64,000 nucleotides of DNA from NCBI GenBank assembly GCA_000934455.1, contig KN888870.1, positions 47,689-111,688 of the forward strand. The letters run 5' to 3'. Source of the DNA: Apostichopus parvimensis (taxonomy: Eukaryota; Echinodermata; Holothuroidea; Aspidochirotida; Stichopodidae). How positions within the stretch are numbered: the stretch's first letter is position 1; the number at the start of each line of letters is the position of its first letter. Shown here one piece after another: positions 36,421 to 48,081 of this stretch. Below the pieces are notes generated by a model. It saw only the letters and a list, made by a program, of their open reading frames with translations, did no database searches and had not been told where the DNA came from. Made by a program: the position numbers and the translations under genes.

Positions 36421-36965
36421 AATCTGGGATGAGGTTCCCACTGATGTGAACCTGAGCCAAGGTTTTGGAAAGCAGTCCTCCCCGACGAGAACCTTAACAT
36501 GGTTTCAGGAAGGGGTTTCTGGCTGATGTGGGCCTGAACCCAGTTCCATGAAAATGGTTCAACTTACTGTATGTGGACCTTAGCCTAACTCACTCAGGAG
36601 GCTAGTTTCAGGAAGGGGTTTTTGGCTGATGTGGGCCTGAACCCAGTTCCATGAAAATGGTTCAACTTACTGTATGTGGACCTTAGCCTAGGTTCCGACG
36701 GGTAGTTTTACCTGATATGAACCTGAGCCTAGGTTCAGGCAGACACTTCTTCCTGATGAGAACCTGAGCCTAACAACCTGAGCCTAGTTTCAGAAAACAA
36801 TTCTTCCTGACATTGACTTGAAGCCTATTTTCAGGAAAGTGGTTCTTCAACCCTTAACCCAGTTTCGAGAAAATGGTCTCTTCTGATATGAACCTGAGCC
36901 TAGGTTCAAATAGACAGTTCTTCCTGATGATAACCGGAATCTAGTTTCAGGAATGAGGCTCACTC
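36421..36965 (+). repeat. Composite degenerate minisatellite downstream of UMAD1
   Basis: Imperfect units of roughly 45-55 bp built on TTCTTCCTGATRTGAACCTGAGCCTAGGTTTCAGG. Embedded is a cleaner duplication of about 85 bp, period near 104 (from 36502 and from 36606), sharing GGCTGATGTGGGCCTGAACC and ATGAAAATGGTTCAACTTAC. It lies in the likely UMAD1 3'UTR or just beyond. Confidence 0.75.
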
Positions 36966-38957
36966 ATTCCTATGTGTCTGGTTTTAATGATACCTGAGGT
37001 CATTGAATCATTTACTGACTCATGAGAATATCCGTGCAACACTTTTAAACTATGAAGAAATCAATCAAATTTAATAATTCACAGATCTATGGACAAATTT
37101 GAATTTTCAACAGAATGTTTGATAGATCGACAATGTGATTCTGGTCTACACAAATATTTCTGCTCTGAACCGAATGGCCAGATAACCGCTCTAAATTACT
37201 TTTCAAATGCTGAAGAGAGAGGTAGGGTTATTAAAAATGTGGTAGTCCAATTCTTGGCCAGAGAAGAAGTCTCTTCAGCCATCAAGTTCTAATTAAGAAA
37301 CGTTTGCAGTGGTATCTGTATTGTCCGGTCTGATGTCTTCAAGTAGTAATGCTGGTACTACCATAGATGTGACAGGAATTCAATTGATATATATTAAAGA
37401 TTGATTCGTAATCTTTGATTTAAAAAGTCTACATTTTTATCAAGAATAACATTAACAGTTTCTTTACAAAAAGTTATAGGAACTTGTTAAAAGATCAAAT
37501 TAAGTTTCAGCTTTTGATACATCTGGTTTTTAATTTCCCAGCCAATTTTTTGTTGTTGAATAACCCAAAACTTGATGAAACTGCCAAATGGATAAGGAAG
37601 TATTCCTAATTGCATAATGAGAATACATTATTTTTATACCAGTGTCGTTAAACAGTTCGTTAGGATCAATAATGTAGTCAATGTAATCTTTATATTTATT
37701 TTTATATAGGTGGGTGAAAGACATAATTATTCTCCATAACCAGCAAGAAAATGCTAATTTAAAGTTGGTGAAAAAAAAGGTTGCAGGATTTGATGCACAA
37801 ATCCTAACGCCCAATGACCGTATTTTTCTGCATTTGAGCTCTTAAGATATTAAAGGATATATTCAACGGTGTCATTGGTTTTTCATTCAGCACTTTGAAA
37901 AAATTTATTTGTAAATCAAATAAACAAAATGTTAAATTGTATTAGGAATGCCTTGCCAACCTGTCACAAGTGAACAACACAGTAAAAATATCGGAATATT
38001 TTCACCTTGATTTTCATTCGAATGTTTCACTTACCGCTGTATCATTGGAATAATAATATGTTATTATGCGTGCATGAATAAATGAATATGCATTATAATG
38101 GTGCAACACCGTAAAGCAACACCGTATTATCACAGGTTAGGCATAGATTTTAAAGGGGTATAACTAATGGAAAATGCAATCCCAGGAACAAAAGTACCCA
38201 CTCCCTTCGCATGAATCCTTCACAGATGGATATTTCTAGTGAGGGTGTGGATAATTGGGTGAACGTGGTGCGACTCTAAGCATCAACTATTTTAAAGCAG
38301 AACAAAAACCCGGAAGGTGTCTTTAAGGTAAAATAAACTGAAAAGGTCACAAGGATATTTACTAGGCCAGAAGTTTAGACAAAGACACGATTGAGTTTTG
38401 TTTATTCGATTTTACAAGATGGAAGTAAGAACAACGAAGGGATAGCAGGTCGGAAGAGCCTTGGTGACCATTTTTTGCTTGTGATATAGAGGACAAAGTT
38501 GAAGAAATATTGATGAAAATGGGATCTGCCATTCCTGGAGTCTGCAGATAATTGGAACAGGAAAGTTACTCTGTGTGGGATTAGATGTACTTCTAGTTAT
38601 ATACAACATGTACAACAACATTATCAATGTCAAAACACTCTTTGAATTAGATTTGCTGATATGTATCATTTAAATGTTTGCTACCCAAAATTGGCTTTCA
38701 TTTAATGATTTTAACTCAGTTGCATTCATTTTCAAACTTTTACCAAAAAGTGGCCTTGGTTTCTATGATATCTACCAATATTTAATTTTTTTTTTTTTTG
38801 ATGTGTTTAAGAGAAAAAAAAAATCTTGCCACATTTGTATACAAATTATATGTTTTGATGCTGTGAATTTGAAGTTGCTCATATATATTTGTCAATCCAA
38901 TATGACGATGATAATTACATTCCCTATTTAATACTGGGGAAAGCTGTAACAATATTT
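36966..38957. other. No gene seen downstream of UMAD1
   Basis: AT-rich, with short open frames only. AATAAA signals near 37917 and 38085 could end UMAD1 transcripts. Confidence 0.4.
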
Positions 38958-39327
38958 CATGTTATTTGTCTCTGCATAGTAGAAAAAAATAAGTAACTAC
39001 TGAGTGGTTAGCTGTACCATATGGTCCAAAGTTTGCTCTCCCTCAAACCTGTACAATTTTACAGGTATGTTGTTAACAGTTACACACTTTTATACCTTTA
39101 GATGCTAAAAACCATACATGCCACATACAAGAAATGTCCATGCCATGTAATATGTCTCTGCGTAGTAGAGCAAAACAAAAAAGTACTGAGTGCTTTGATG
39201 TACCATAAGGTCCAAAGTTTGCTTTCCCTCAACCCTGTACATCTTTACAGGTATGTTGTTAACAGTTTACACACTTTTATACCCTTAGATGCTAAAAACC
39301 ATACACGCCATGTACAGGAAATGTCTG
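38958..39327 (+). repeat. Tandem duplication of about 186 bp
   Basis: Two copies starting at 38958 and 39144. They share ATGTCTCTGCRTAGTAGA, GGTCCAAAGTTTGCT and ACAGGTATGTTGTTAACAG, then TTTAGATGCTAAAAACCATA, with scattered substitutions and small indels. No coding potential. Confidence 0.85.
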
Positions 39328-40621
39328 TCAAAGAAAATGGCAATTTCATGAAGAGAAAAGAAAATGCCACGCAAAGGTTGTAAATTTCCATTTCTGGTTA
39401 CTCATTATATCACTTGAGCAGTGAAGTGAGTCATCGTTAGACCAATACCATATGTCGAATTTCCCAGGATGAATCCTCTTTAATTCTAGCTAGTTATTTA
39501 CAAAGTGGTTATAAATTAACTGGAGAAATTCACCTGATGGAGATTTGACCATCTAGCTACTGCAATTTGAGCGAAGAAAGCTCAATTTTCAAAAAGATCT
39601 TCAACCATTTGGAACTTCAGATGAACTTTTCAACTTTAAAATAATCATACCATGTTCTTCTAGGTACCCTTCAAATCAGTTTTATCTCCCACAAAGGGGA
39701 TGGGGAACCTGTCCAATTAAGATCCTCCCCCCCCCCTTCCCTCCCATTCTTCAGCTAAATTATGGTAACCCTAATCATCACAGGCACTGGAATTTTGGGT
39801 TTCATAGGTGTAGCCTCTGAAATATGATTCTTCTCCATGGCATCTATCTTGGATGACCTTTATCCTCTTAAAATTTGTCAGTTCTTCATAACGAAAAATA
39901 TCCCTCTGTAAAAGCAATACTAACACTTTCGTATTAAGAGCACCTTGTGTTTCAAATAATTTTGTATGGTGATCCACACTGTTCAGTTCTTTCAAGGGAT
40001 TTTGTTTGCCATCGTTTTATGGTCCCGTTTAAGCTGCCTTTTTTCTTGGAGGGGGTAAGGGGGGGACATGGGTTGTTTAACTTTGTGTCATGGTCATAAA
40101 AACCATGTAATATTCCCACATAATTGGATAACCGTCTATCTAGGTCTGTGTTGTTGCCAGTTGGTTTCTCCATATTCTCAAGATTGGCATATTTTAAGTT
40201 TCAATATTTTCCCCCTCATAATTCTCTAAAATTATCCAAAAATAATTTTAAAAAAAATAATTTCTTTATTCCTGGTGTGATTTTTGTGTCAGGGACCTTA
40301 TCATTCATCTAATAGTGAAGCACTATATCAATAAATTGTGACAAATCTAATGGAAACTGCAAATTTAAGTAGAAAAAAAAAAGGTCTAATACAGTAAAAC
40401 AGAAATGCAATAATGTGATAGTGAACAGGATTAGTTTTTGATAGAGAAAGATTTTATATTTGGGTCAATTTCAGGCAAGACAGAATGTATTATAAACATT
40501 TTTAATGAAAAAGTGAGAAGAAAAAAACGAAGAAACAGCAACTATGGAATGCATTTAAAGCACATTGTAAATACAAAGGTTTTCTGCCATTCATTTCAAT
40601 GTCAATTCATTGTGTTGAAAC

Positions 40622-40812
40622 CAGCGGTCCGCAAAATTTCAGGCCCAGGACCAAGGAGCTTCCATCAGGACTGAGCTACAACCCACCATACCACCATACC
40701 ACCATCAGAAAACTGTAGATAAATTTTCTGATTTCTGGATATATTCTGTGATTGTTCAAAAAATTTTTATAGCTCATTTTTGGATCAGGGTCTCATAATT
40801 TGTAGACCATTG
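40622..40812. mobile_element. Decayed hAT-like MITE
   Basis: The ends CAGCGGTCCGCAAAATT and AATTTGTAGACCATTGG are imperfect inverted repeats over about 17 bases. The flanking 8-mers (GTTGAAAC and GTTTTATA) match poorly, so it is old or the ends are mis-set. Confidence 0.35.
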
Positions 40813-42797
40813 GTTTTATAAACAGTTCACATATCTGGATTTTTATGTTTATTTACTAAATACTCAATGCTTTAAAAATGGTGAAAGGCAACAAAAAGGT
40901 TGAAAGATCTATTCTTTTATAGAGTGAAAAAACATGCTTTGAAAGGTATCTACACTTTTTAAAAACATTTTGTAACACTTGTTTTAGCAACAAAGCTGAT
41001 CAAAGCATTTAATAGAAACTACAGAAAAAATGAAGCTTTAAAAAGTATCTTTGAAAATATAATAGTCATCTTTTTTTTCCTTCTTTCTTTTTTAAGTTTT
41101 TCACAGAATAAAATTTTTCACATAGAACTTAGGAGTATGTAACACATAAAAGGAAATGTCGCAGTAATAAAAAATCAAATAAAATCATAATTTTCGATGT
41201 TTTACATCTTAGCTCAATACTTTTTGTCATAACCATTCTTGGAGGGCAATTTTCAAGTGGACTGAACCAACTAGCAAGCAGACATATAATATTTTATGTC
41301 AAATGCAAAATTAATTCCCTAAGGCAATATTTGGTTACTTAAAACTTCCAATTAACTTAAGGAATTTAGTCACATGACTAAAACTTACAAAAGTGCATTT
41401 CAATTTTTAATATTAAAAATTCCATCTGGAAAATTTAAAATGATTAAGAAATAAAAGGTATTGCATAGAAATACATGTCAATGTAGCTGATACTGAAACA
41501 AGCAAGGTACACTCAAAATCAATCAATCCAACATTTACAGCAAGATGTGAAAGGAAAAAAAGGGGGTGACTTCAATACACATAAATATCACTTATAAAAT
41601 CTCAAAAGTGTAGTTTTGTGATAATCTCAAAAAAATATAAGAAATATCTGATGGCCACTAGCATTGAGTATGACAAAAGCATGGTGAAATTAATATTTGG
41701 AGAAATTAATATTAATATATGGAGCAGAGCAAAAGACTATACCATAGTTATGTCATGGTACCATCCTATCCCCCCCCCCCCTGCCATCCGCAAATCTGGT
41801 ATCGTGAGATAAATCAGGGCGTTAATTGTGCAATCAGTTCACAACATCTTACCCATGACCGCACTGCTGATAAATTGGACAGACCATTAACACTTTATAT
41901 AAGGGTGCAAACTTTTCCAAGTCTGCAGCTTGGCTCCGTTTCCGTATCCGAACACTTGACCTTACCCATCTTTAATACTTTCTATATCTTCAAAGTATAT
42001 GGAGATATCACAAGCAAATTTCATACACTTGCACATGAAACACAAAAACTGATTTAAGCAAACTTATAGGTTGTTGAAACAAAAGCACATTTTACAAATG
42101 AAAAAAATATATTTCTGAACTGATGATTTTCAACATCAAAACACATACAAAGCATCACACGAAGGACAAACTGTATTAAAGGAAAGGTTGAGAGAAAAAA
42201 TCGGCAATAGATAGTAGGTTCTAACTGCTCGACGGACTGAAACTTTGTAAGGGGGTGGGGGGATGGGGAACATAGGTGCGATAAATATGGGATGTCACAT
42301 GCTGGATATGATGGCTATTACAATGTGGTTCTTTGTTATAAATAACAACCATACAGATGTAATTTCTACTAGAGGTAATTAGACTGCAGATCAGAAATTG
42401 TTACTTTTTCCTTTTTTAAGCTATGTAACCACTGTTAAATAACACTCACAAAGTGCAAGTTTCACTGTATCTTGCACTGTACGAGAAAAACACGAGGTGT
42501 CGCATGCTTAATTACGATAAAGAGAATGCTGTGCATAGAAGCTGCTCGCTGTGTCAATAGAATCTGTCAAAGAACAACCCAGATCACTTTATACGACTCT
42601 TTTGAAAGAAATGTCGCAGCGCTGAATTCATTTGTGAAAATGAAAGTTAGTTTATTGACAGCAGCAGCCACACAGATCACAAGGTGTTGTAGTTTCTCAT
42701 CGTGATATGACGATGTGACCCGTGATCGAAGTCTGTAAAATGTTCTTTTCCTGCTTCCGTTTTGGTTTCCTACGTTTTGGTTCAATTGTCATTTAGC

Positions 42798-42832
42798 CTC
42801 TGAAGAAGATCCTGCTAGGATCGAAACGTCAG
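42798..42832 (+). other. Hammerhead-like / Penelope-type terminal motif
   Basis: CTCTGAAGA, then a perfect short hairpin (GATCCT-GC-TAGGATC), then GAAACGTC. The order CUGANGA, stem, GAAA matches the catalytic core of a hammerhead ribozyme. Very similar strings mark the ends of Penelope-like elements in many animals. Stem III is minimal or absent here, so this is probably a remnant. Confidence 0.45.
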
Positions 42833-45800
42833 GTCAACTTACTTTTACACATTGGTTCCTACTGCTTAGATCCAGAGATCTATAAAAAAAAATTATGAAT
42901 GCTTCGTAAAAAGAATACCGATAGCAGATCAAGTTGGACCAAGTTCCAGGTCTTTCGAAGAAATGTCTTGCCTTAAATAAGTTACGAATAAGATACAAGT
43001 CCTAAACACCCTCCAAAACTTAAAGGATACTCCTGCGAAACTTCTTTAACACCATTTGTGACTTTCAAAGGGCTCCAAGAATCCACACACAAAATAAACT
43101 TAGAAACCAGCAACTTACAGCATCTTAGCATTTTAATATTTGGAGAATGCATTTATTTCAAATGTAACAATATCTTTGGATGGTCTGTCTCTGATTACTC
43201 CCTCTGAATTACTCGATGCATGTTGTGGCAGTCCGGTGGGATGGGGGGGGGGAGGGGGTAATTTGTTCTCTTGTCAGATAAAAAGATCTTAAACTATGTT
43301 ATAATTGAATGTTAGTCAAAATACAACTGTCTGACATCCCTTAAAATAAAGGGATCTTCAGATATTTGGGTAATTGCGGAATAATTTTCGACATGAATAT
43401 CATCCTGCTAGCATCTTCCATATCCATTGTCTTGTTAATTAAAAAATTGAAACTGATAACATAATCAAAGAAAGTATTATCAATGAAGACAAATGCTTAT
43501 ATTGATGTTGGATATATAACAGTTTTCATTTTATGACAAAGAAAAAAGAAGATTACAAATGTTTGAAGAAGGTCATAAAAGTTGAAAATTGCAATTAACT
43601 GGTGAAGCAACAGTCAAGTGTATAATGAAATAAAATGTTAGATTTGTTGCATTGTGAAGTATCACTAAAAGATGGATAAACATTAAACATCAGAGAAAAA
43701 TGAAATTGTAAAATGAAATAGAAAAATACATATTATGGTGGAACACTTTGCCATTCATACACTTTAAGAAGTTATACAGCTGTAATGTGAACAGATTTCA
43801 AAACAAAAATATTTATAACGAGCATTTATGTTATTTTACCTTAAATCAATTAAGACAGCTGGTTGTATAACATGACTAAAAATAATGTACCGAATTCCAA
43901 AAAAAAACTTCCACCAGATACCACAAGGTTCAAAGTTTCCCTCATTTATTTTGCCTCCTCTGAAAACATTCCATAGCAGAAGACGGCAAACAGCTATAAA
44001 TGGCAATAATGACTTCTGCTAAAATTTCTTGTCTGCAAAGTAAGATAAGTTAAACGTGGTCTTCATCTACTTCTAAAGTATTGTTAACCTATGCTGATAA
44101 TTATTGTGTTGTTTTAAAACAAGATTACTATCGCAAGGATTTTCAAACATCTCCGTTGACGATAAATTGTGAAAAAAATCGAAAAACCATAAAGTTTATG
44201 CTAGTGAACTGAACTGTTTCATATAATACTGAGAAACTGCAAACACCTCACACTACCACCCTCAACAATCTGCTTCATAAAGTAGTATTAAGTGGGTTTG
44301 TCAAGAAAATGTGACACTACTTGATTTCATATGCAGAATTTTTGGCAATGAAATACAGATAATAGTGCAGACAATTGTTTGAAAATTGTTTACGGACACT
44401 GGCGATCAGAACAGCGATTCGTTGTTTCTTCATTTCAGGTTTTACATTTGAGATTCTGCTTGTAATTTTCAGTAAATATACAAGATGAGAGTATCCTGAA
44501 TGTCTCCATATATATATAAAAGAATCACATTCACTTTCCTTTTACTAACGCCTTTCATGCAGGGGTTTTTCGGTCTGCAATCATTAGGAATTATCCAAGA
44601 AAAAATTAGCCAAATTTGTAATAAAATATATTTATTTATAGATTTGTTTTTTATTGATGAAAGATGCTTGTTGAAAGGAACTTCATATTTGTCATTGGAC
44701 AATCAGTTGGATTAAAACTTGAATAAATGTCTGCATTGCTCCTTTAAACACAAAATTTTGGTGTTGTCAGATGAAGTTTAAAGTGGTCACACCACAGAGT
44801 AAAAGGCTGAATCACTTACAAAACAGCCATTCTCACACGAAGGCTCCATTTTACTCTTCAAAGGTTTAAATTTCCTAAACGATGTAGAAAACTTACACAG
44901 ATCAAAAATAAAAAAGATTACATTGACTACAGCATTGAAAAATTAGAAGAAAAAAAAACATCTTTCTTTACATTGAAATTTTGAGTTGAAATCTTTGATA
45001 GAATGATATGATAATTAAAATCTCTAAAAATATAATAATACACACAAATACACACAAAAACAATGAACAAAAAAACAACTCATTCAGAACAGTGACCTTT
45101 AATAATTTGTAATTCACTTCTCCTCTCCTTGTAATTATGAACCTTGAAGAAATTTTTTTTGAAATTAATATTTTGCAGCATGAACAATAGCATTAACACC
45201 TTTTCTAAGAATGTGGTACCTTTAAACTGTGAGTTTTAAACAAGATAAATAAGTAACCGAATGGTCCACGCGGTGATGAAAAGTACATCCAATCATAAGA
45301 GTTTTGTATATAAGTAATACTTCTGGCAATAAAAAAAATTTGCTGATGCTAAATTAAGGCTAAACAAAATGTAAAGAAAACTGCTCACCAAACTCTTTGG
45401 TTTTAATTGTCTTGCATTACTGACAAATGGGCCAAAAAAAAACCAAAAAAAGAGGAAATTAAGCAAACAAATCTCTCTGCTAGACCATGGATAAAAAATG
45501 GTGACCTTAGGGTCGACAAGTTCGACGGTTCCCCACCCCACCCCCCCCCATCCAAAGAAATGACTATATAGAGACAACTGGACAGTTCAGTTGGCAAAGC
45601 ATAGACCGAAAGGTATTCTTTGCGGGTCCATATTTTGAAGAAAAAAAATCAAGGGATAACTGCAATAGTATATTCCAGTATCACAACTATCAATAATGAA
45701 TAGAACTCTGGTATGTCACGCAGGTCAACTGAGAACGGACAATTTCAATGCTTAATCTTCTGGGTATTGTTTAACAGTACATGGGAAAACAACCTCTGAC

Positions 45801-47765
45801 CTTTGTAAATGAGGAGAAAGTAGCAAGTTTTGGAAAAAAATTAAGTACATCAAAAATGATGAGCTCTCATAATAATAGATTGTGATTTGGTTATAATAGA
45901 TGTCCTATGAAGATTGTGTTTTGTGACATTTTGACCAAGTTGGTATTAGCTCCCCACCCCCCCCCCCCACGCTGCTTAAAAGACCATTCTCTACCCAGCA
46001 AATTGTGAATCTTTGGGTTAGGGGGGAGTGCATCCACATCCTGTTCTTCAAAACCCAACCCACCACCCTGAAAGAGAAAATTAATGGCTCTTGACAATAA
46101 CAGAAGTTGAAAAAAAAGGAATGGTCTAGTAAATCAATATATTATCTACACTTATTTTAAACTTGGTTAAATGAATTGTTTAAATTGATGATATCATCCA
46201 GCACCAAAATATTGTTGACCATTTATGATTTCTAAAAATTGATCTTTAAGTCACAATTAAGGGGATAATCCGGTGGAACTGGAATCATCTCTTTAAATAT
46301 AAAACATGCTATAAATAAAATTTCACTTTTTTTTTCGTTTATTTTTTGTTGTTGATAGCTTTACATGTATTACTACACGATATTTAATATTTTAGATATA
46401 GCAAAGAATGTATTAAAGCTGTTGGGTGTTCACCTTAAAAGGAGATTCAGAAGGCAAGACTGATTCGTTATGTAACTTAACAAATAGAAATAGACATTTG
46501 CACAGAACCTCTCAAGCTTTATATTTAATTTCAATTATACAAATCTCTCAAAATCACAAATGTTTTGGTCTTGTTTTTATTGGCAAGATATCAGTGTGCT
46601 TTAGCTTTACATCAGAAGGCTTGAGTTAGTCTGAGTTATTGTCACCACAATCAATATTTCCCTTTTTTTTTTACTGAGGGCGCTCTTGCAGTTTGTTTCC
46701 GTATCATCTATTCCACGAAACTGCTAAATCTCTTTCGACTGCAATGGTTCCAAAAAGGAGACAATCAACAGGCAGAACATCAAACATTTTTGTTCTTTTT
46801 TTTTCAAAGCCAAGAGTCGTTTTGGATTCATAAGATAATTAATCAAACAAAACTAAATTAACACGGTGCAAGAAGAGAGCAGAAAATAATCAAAATGTTT
46901 CAAAATGTTTTGGTTGCAGTGGATCCAAGTTAATATCATAAGTAATGGAATATGTGAGAAATTAAAAGTAAATACAGAACTATGAACGAAAATTGATATG
47001 GCAAGTCTAACATGGCTGCTTACCGGCAGCCTCGGCCGAATTCAAAAGGGACAATTTATCACAATGCGAGAGTCGGTGTTGTGAGATGTCAAATACTGCC
47101 ACCAGGTTTTGTACCCAATTCAATTAATATACAACCTTGTCATGTGACTGCTTTCAATATGATTTCCCATTCTGATAGTGAAAAGTCACAAATATCGGCA
47201 TTTTACAGAGTTGTTTAGAATTTTAGACTATCCTGAGCATAAAGTTACTGACAATCTCTGTTAGTTTAAAGTTGACACATGAACTCTATTTTTGCATACA
47301 GCCTTGGCAGTGTCAACTTTGAGGAATTGCCGATTGGATGTTTAATTAGCTTTCCGCTTTAACTAACGAACTGGAATGAGACATGCCTTGCAACTCGGCA
47401 GACTGTCCATAGGTTGTATGCTATCATGCACAGCTATGATAATGTTACTAGTATGTGTTATCTGTACCGTAGTGAATGAGTTAACGCTTGGATACATAGA
47501 CAACCCTCAGAAAAGTACGCATGTACGATCCGAAACTACTTTCTGTTCGGCCATAGATTTTTGGTCAGCGAGAACCAAATGTAAGAATGTATAATGGTGT
47601 CATCTGTCACATAGTGATATTTAGTCATATAGTGATATATAGTGATATTTAGTGTCACTGGGCACAACAGCTGCTATGTAATGGGATTCCCACTAAAGGA
47701 AGTAAAAGTGTCATATTAGTTGCAATAGGCTTTTCCCCCTGTGTGTCCAATTAACACAGTTAATA

Positions 47766-47852
47766 CCTTTTAGAGTAGGTACCTTTTGGAGTAGGTACCT
47801 TTGGAGTACCTTTGGAGTAGGTACCTGGAGAGATACCTTTTGGAGTAGGTAT
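47766..47852 (+). repeat. Short tandem repeat TTTTGGAGTAGGTACC
   Basis: About five imperfect units of 15-20 bp (TACCTTTTGGAGTAGG), about 230 bp downstream of the ceramide synthase stop on that gene's strand (its likely 3'UTR). Confidence 0.8.
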
Positions 47853-48081
47853 AGCCTACAATGCATACATGAAGAGAGACATGTATTAATAAATCTTTTT
47901 TTTTTTTTCCATTTGTCTTCTCCCTGACCATCAATAACGTGCTATGCACATGTGCATATTCACAACATCTATTTAAAAAAAAAAAAAAAATTATCACTCA
48001 AGAGAACTCATTTCAACTTAAATGATCTTGATGATAACCTGAACATGAAAGTACAAAATAGGACCAACTTTGATGAGCTTT

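Larger units (their letters stand above)
39328..48081. other. Repeat-poor intergenic region and ceramide synthase 3'UTR
   Basis: No exon-like open frame with splice sites or family motif was found in 8.7 kb. Contents I can support are a decayed hAT-like element (40622-40812), a hammerhead-like motif (42798-42832), several poly-C tracts and the tandem repeat at 47766-47852. Minus-strand polyadenylation signals (TTTATT on plus) occur near 46338 and 46576. Confidence 0.45.

Noticed and set aside
36421-36965. CRISPR-like array
   Set aside because: Units are degenerate and contiguous, without regular unique spacers, and the genome is animal.
39771-40173. Minus-strand open frames
   Set aside because: No motif, no conserved splice context, low-complexity neighbours.
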